Source of the DNA: JAEUKA01 sp044228505
GTDB taxonomy: Bacteria; Myxococcota_A; Polyangia; Palsa-1104; JAEUJZ01
DNA length: 64,000 nucleotides
Direction of reading: 5' to 3'
Assembly: GCA_044228505.1 (NCBI GenBank)
Contig: JBGAUT010000001.1
Span: 313,136 to 377,135 of the forward strand
In this document: positions 63,632 through 64,000 of the stretch, piece by piece
How the letters are laid out: every line of letters begins with the position of its first letter
Position numbering within the stretch: position 1 is the first letter of the stretch
The notes under the pieces: model-generated
Databases searched by the model: none
Seen by the model: the letters and a program-made list of their open reading frames with translations, nothing else
What the model was told of the DNA's origin: nothing
Program-made: the position numbers and the translations under genes

Positions 63632-64000
63632 CTAGTCCTCATCATCGCCGAACAGGACGCCGACTTGCAGCTCGATGAGGTCGAACGGTGCGGCGCGGAC
63701 GCGGTCGGTGCGAGCAGCGGTGAGCAGCTCGACATACCCGCGGTCAGTGAGGGTCAATACGGTCAGAGTCGTGCGTTCGGTGTCGATCAGCCAATAGAAC
63801 GGGACATCGTGATCGGCATAGATGCGGCGCTTTTGAAGGCCATCTCTACGTCGAGCATCGCCGTCACTCATGATCTCGCAGACCCAGTCTGGGCGAAGCT
63901 TGATCGGGTACCCAGTCGGCATCTGGGGCATACGTTCACGACGCCAGCCCGCAACATCGGGTTGTACGACCGTGTGGCGATTCATCTCGATGGTCGCTTC
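63632..64000 (-). CDS. Uma2-family endonuclease-like protein, 3' part only
   Basis: About 122 residues are visible; the frame is open to the window edge, so the 5' part is outside. QPDVAGWRRERMPQMP, RPDWVCEIMSDGDARRRDGLQKRRIYADHDVPFYWLID and GYVELL are typical of Uma2/DUF820 proteins, a PD-(D/E)XK-related family of unknown function that is frequent in Myxococcota and cyanobacteria. The PDW-E and Q/D-K residues of the putative nuclease core are present. Confidence 0.75.
   Translation of the reverse strand, partial: EATIEMNRHTVVQPDVAGWRRERMPQMPTGYPIKLRPDWVCEIMSDGDARRRDGLQKRRIYADHDVPFYWLIDTERTTLTVLTLTDRGYVELLTAARTDRVRAAPFDLIELQVGVLFGDDED

Noticed and set aside
1..64000. CRISPR arrays, tRNA or rRNA genes
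   Set aside because: No regularly spaced identical repeats with unique spacers, cloverleaf-like or rRNA-like stretch were noticed by eye; a tool could still find a missed tRNA.

Overview
The window reads like a chromosomal segment of a Myxococcota-type (delta-proteobacterial) predatory or social bacterium. This is an inference from gene content: several Ser/Thr protein kinases, FHA-domain sigma-54 activators, von Willebrand A lipoproteins, an ADYC-type lipoprotein, a histone-like Lys/Ala/Pro-rich protein and a Tad-type machine like the one used for contact killing in Myxococcus. No rRNA, tRNA or CRISPR array was seen.

Region 1 (1-18.2 kb) is mostly housekeeping and signalling. It holds an anti-sigma-type ATPase with a STAS/zinc-ribbon/PDZ membrane protein, a Ser/Thr kinase, queE, a YfgM-like/BamB-like pair, a ceramidase-like lipoprotein, a CPBP protease, archaeal-type proS, a divergent SDR/HxlR pair, and an FHA sigma-54 activator followed by a repeat-rich regulatory region and an ADYC lipoprotein with a candidate sigma-54 promoter.

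Region 2 (18.2-31.2 kb) is accessory and partly decayed. It holds two divergent paralogous kinase-TPR genes (one has lost its N-lobe), an ISL3-type transposase, a helical-repeat protein, a Nif11-type leader peptide, a vWA lipoprotein and a broken vWA fragment.

Region 3 (31.2-63.4 kb) is the centrepiece: a Tad/Flp pilus system. It includes a histidine kinase/response regulator/sigma-54 activator operon, two CpaF-type ATPases, TadB, TadC, a TPR lipoprotein, several pilin-like proteins, TadE/TadG-like proteins, an FHA membrane protein, CpaB, secretin, prepilin peptidase, and a kinase/thioredoxin/FHA-AAA+ operon. Two proteins start with the same class III prepilin-like leader as the pilins but end in polymorphic-toxin modules: one a DUF6973-like domain, the other HINT plus a ParB-like domain with an AT-rich tip. 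Each has a candidate immunity gene next to it. At least eight transcription units of this cluster carry sequences resembling the -24/-12 promoter of sigma-54. Most lie near copies of a dyad close to CGCACA-NN-TGTGCG, usually placed between divergent promoters, so the machine and its toxins look like one sigma-54 regulon.

The right end (62.8-64 kb) has a pentapeptide-repeat protein, a transposase-like scrap and the 3' part of an Uma2-family gene that runs off the window.
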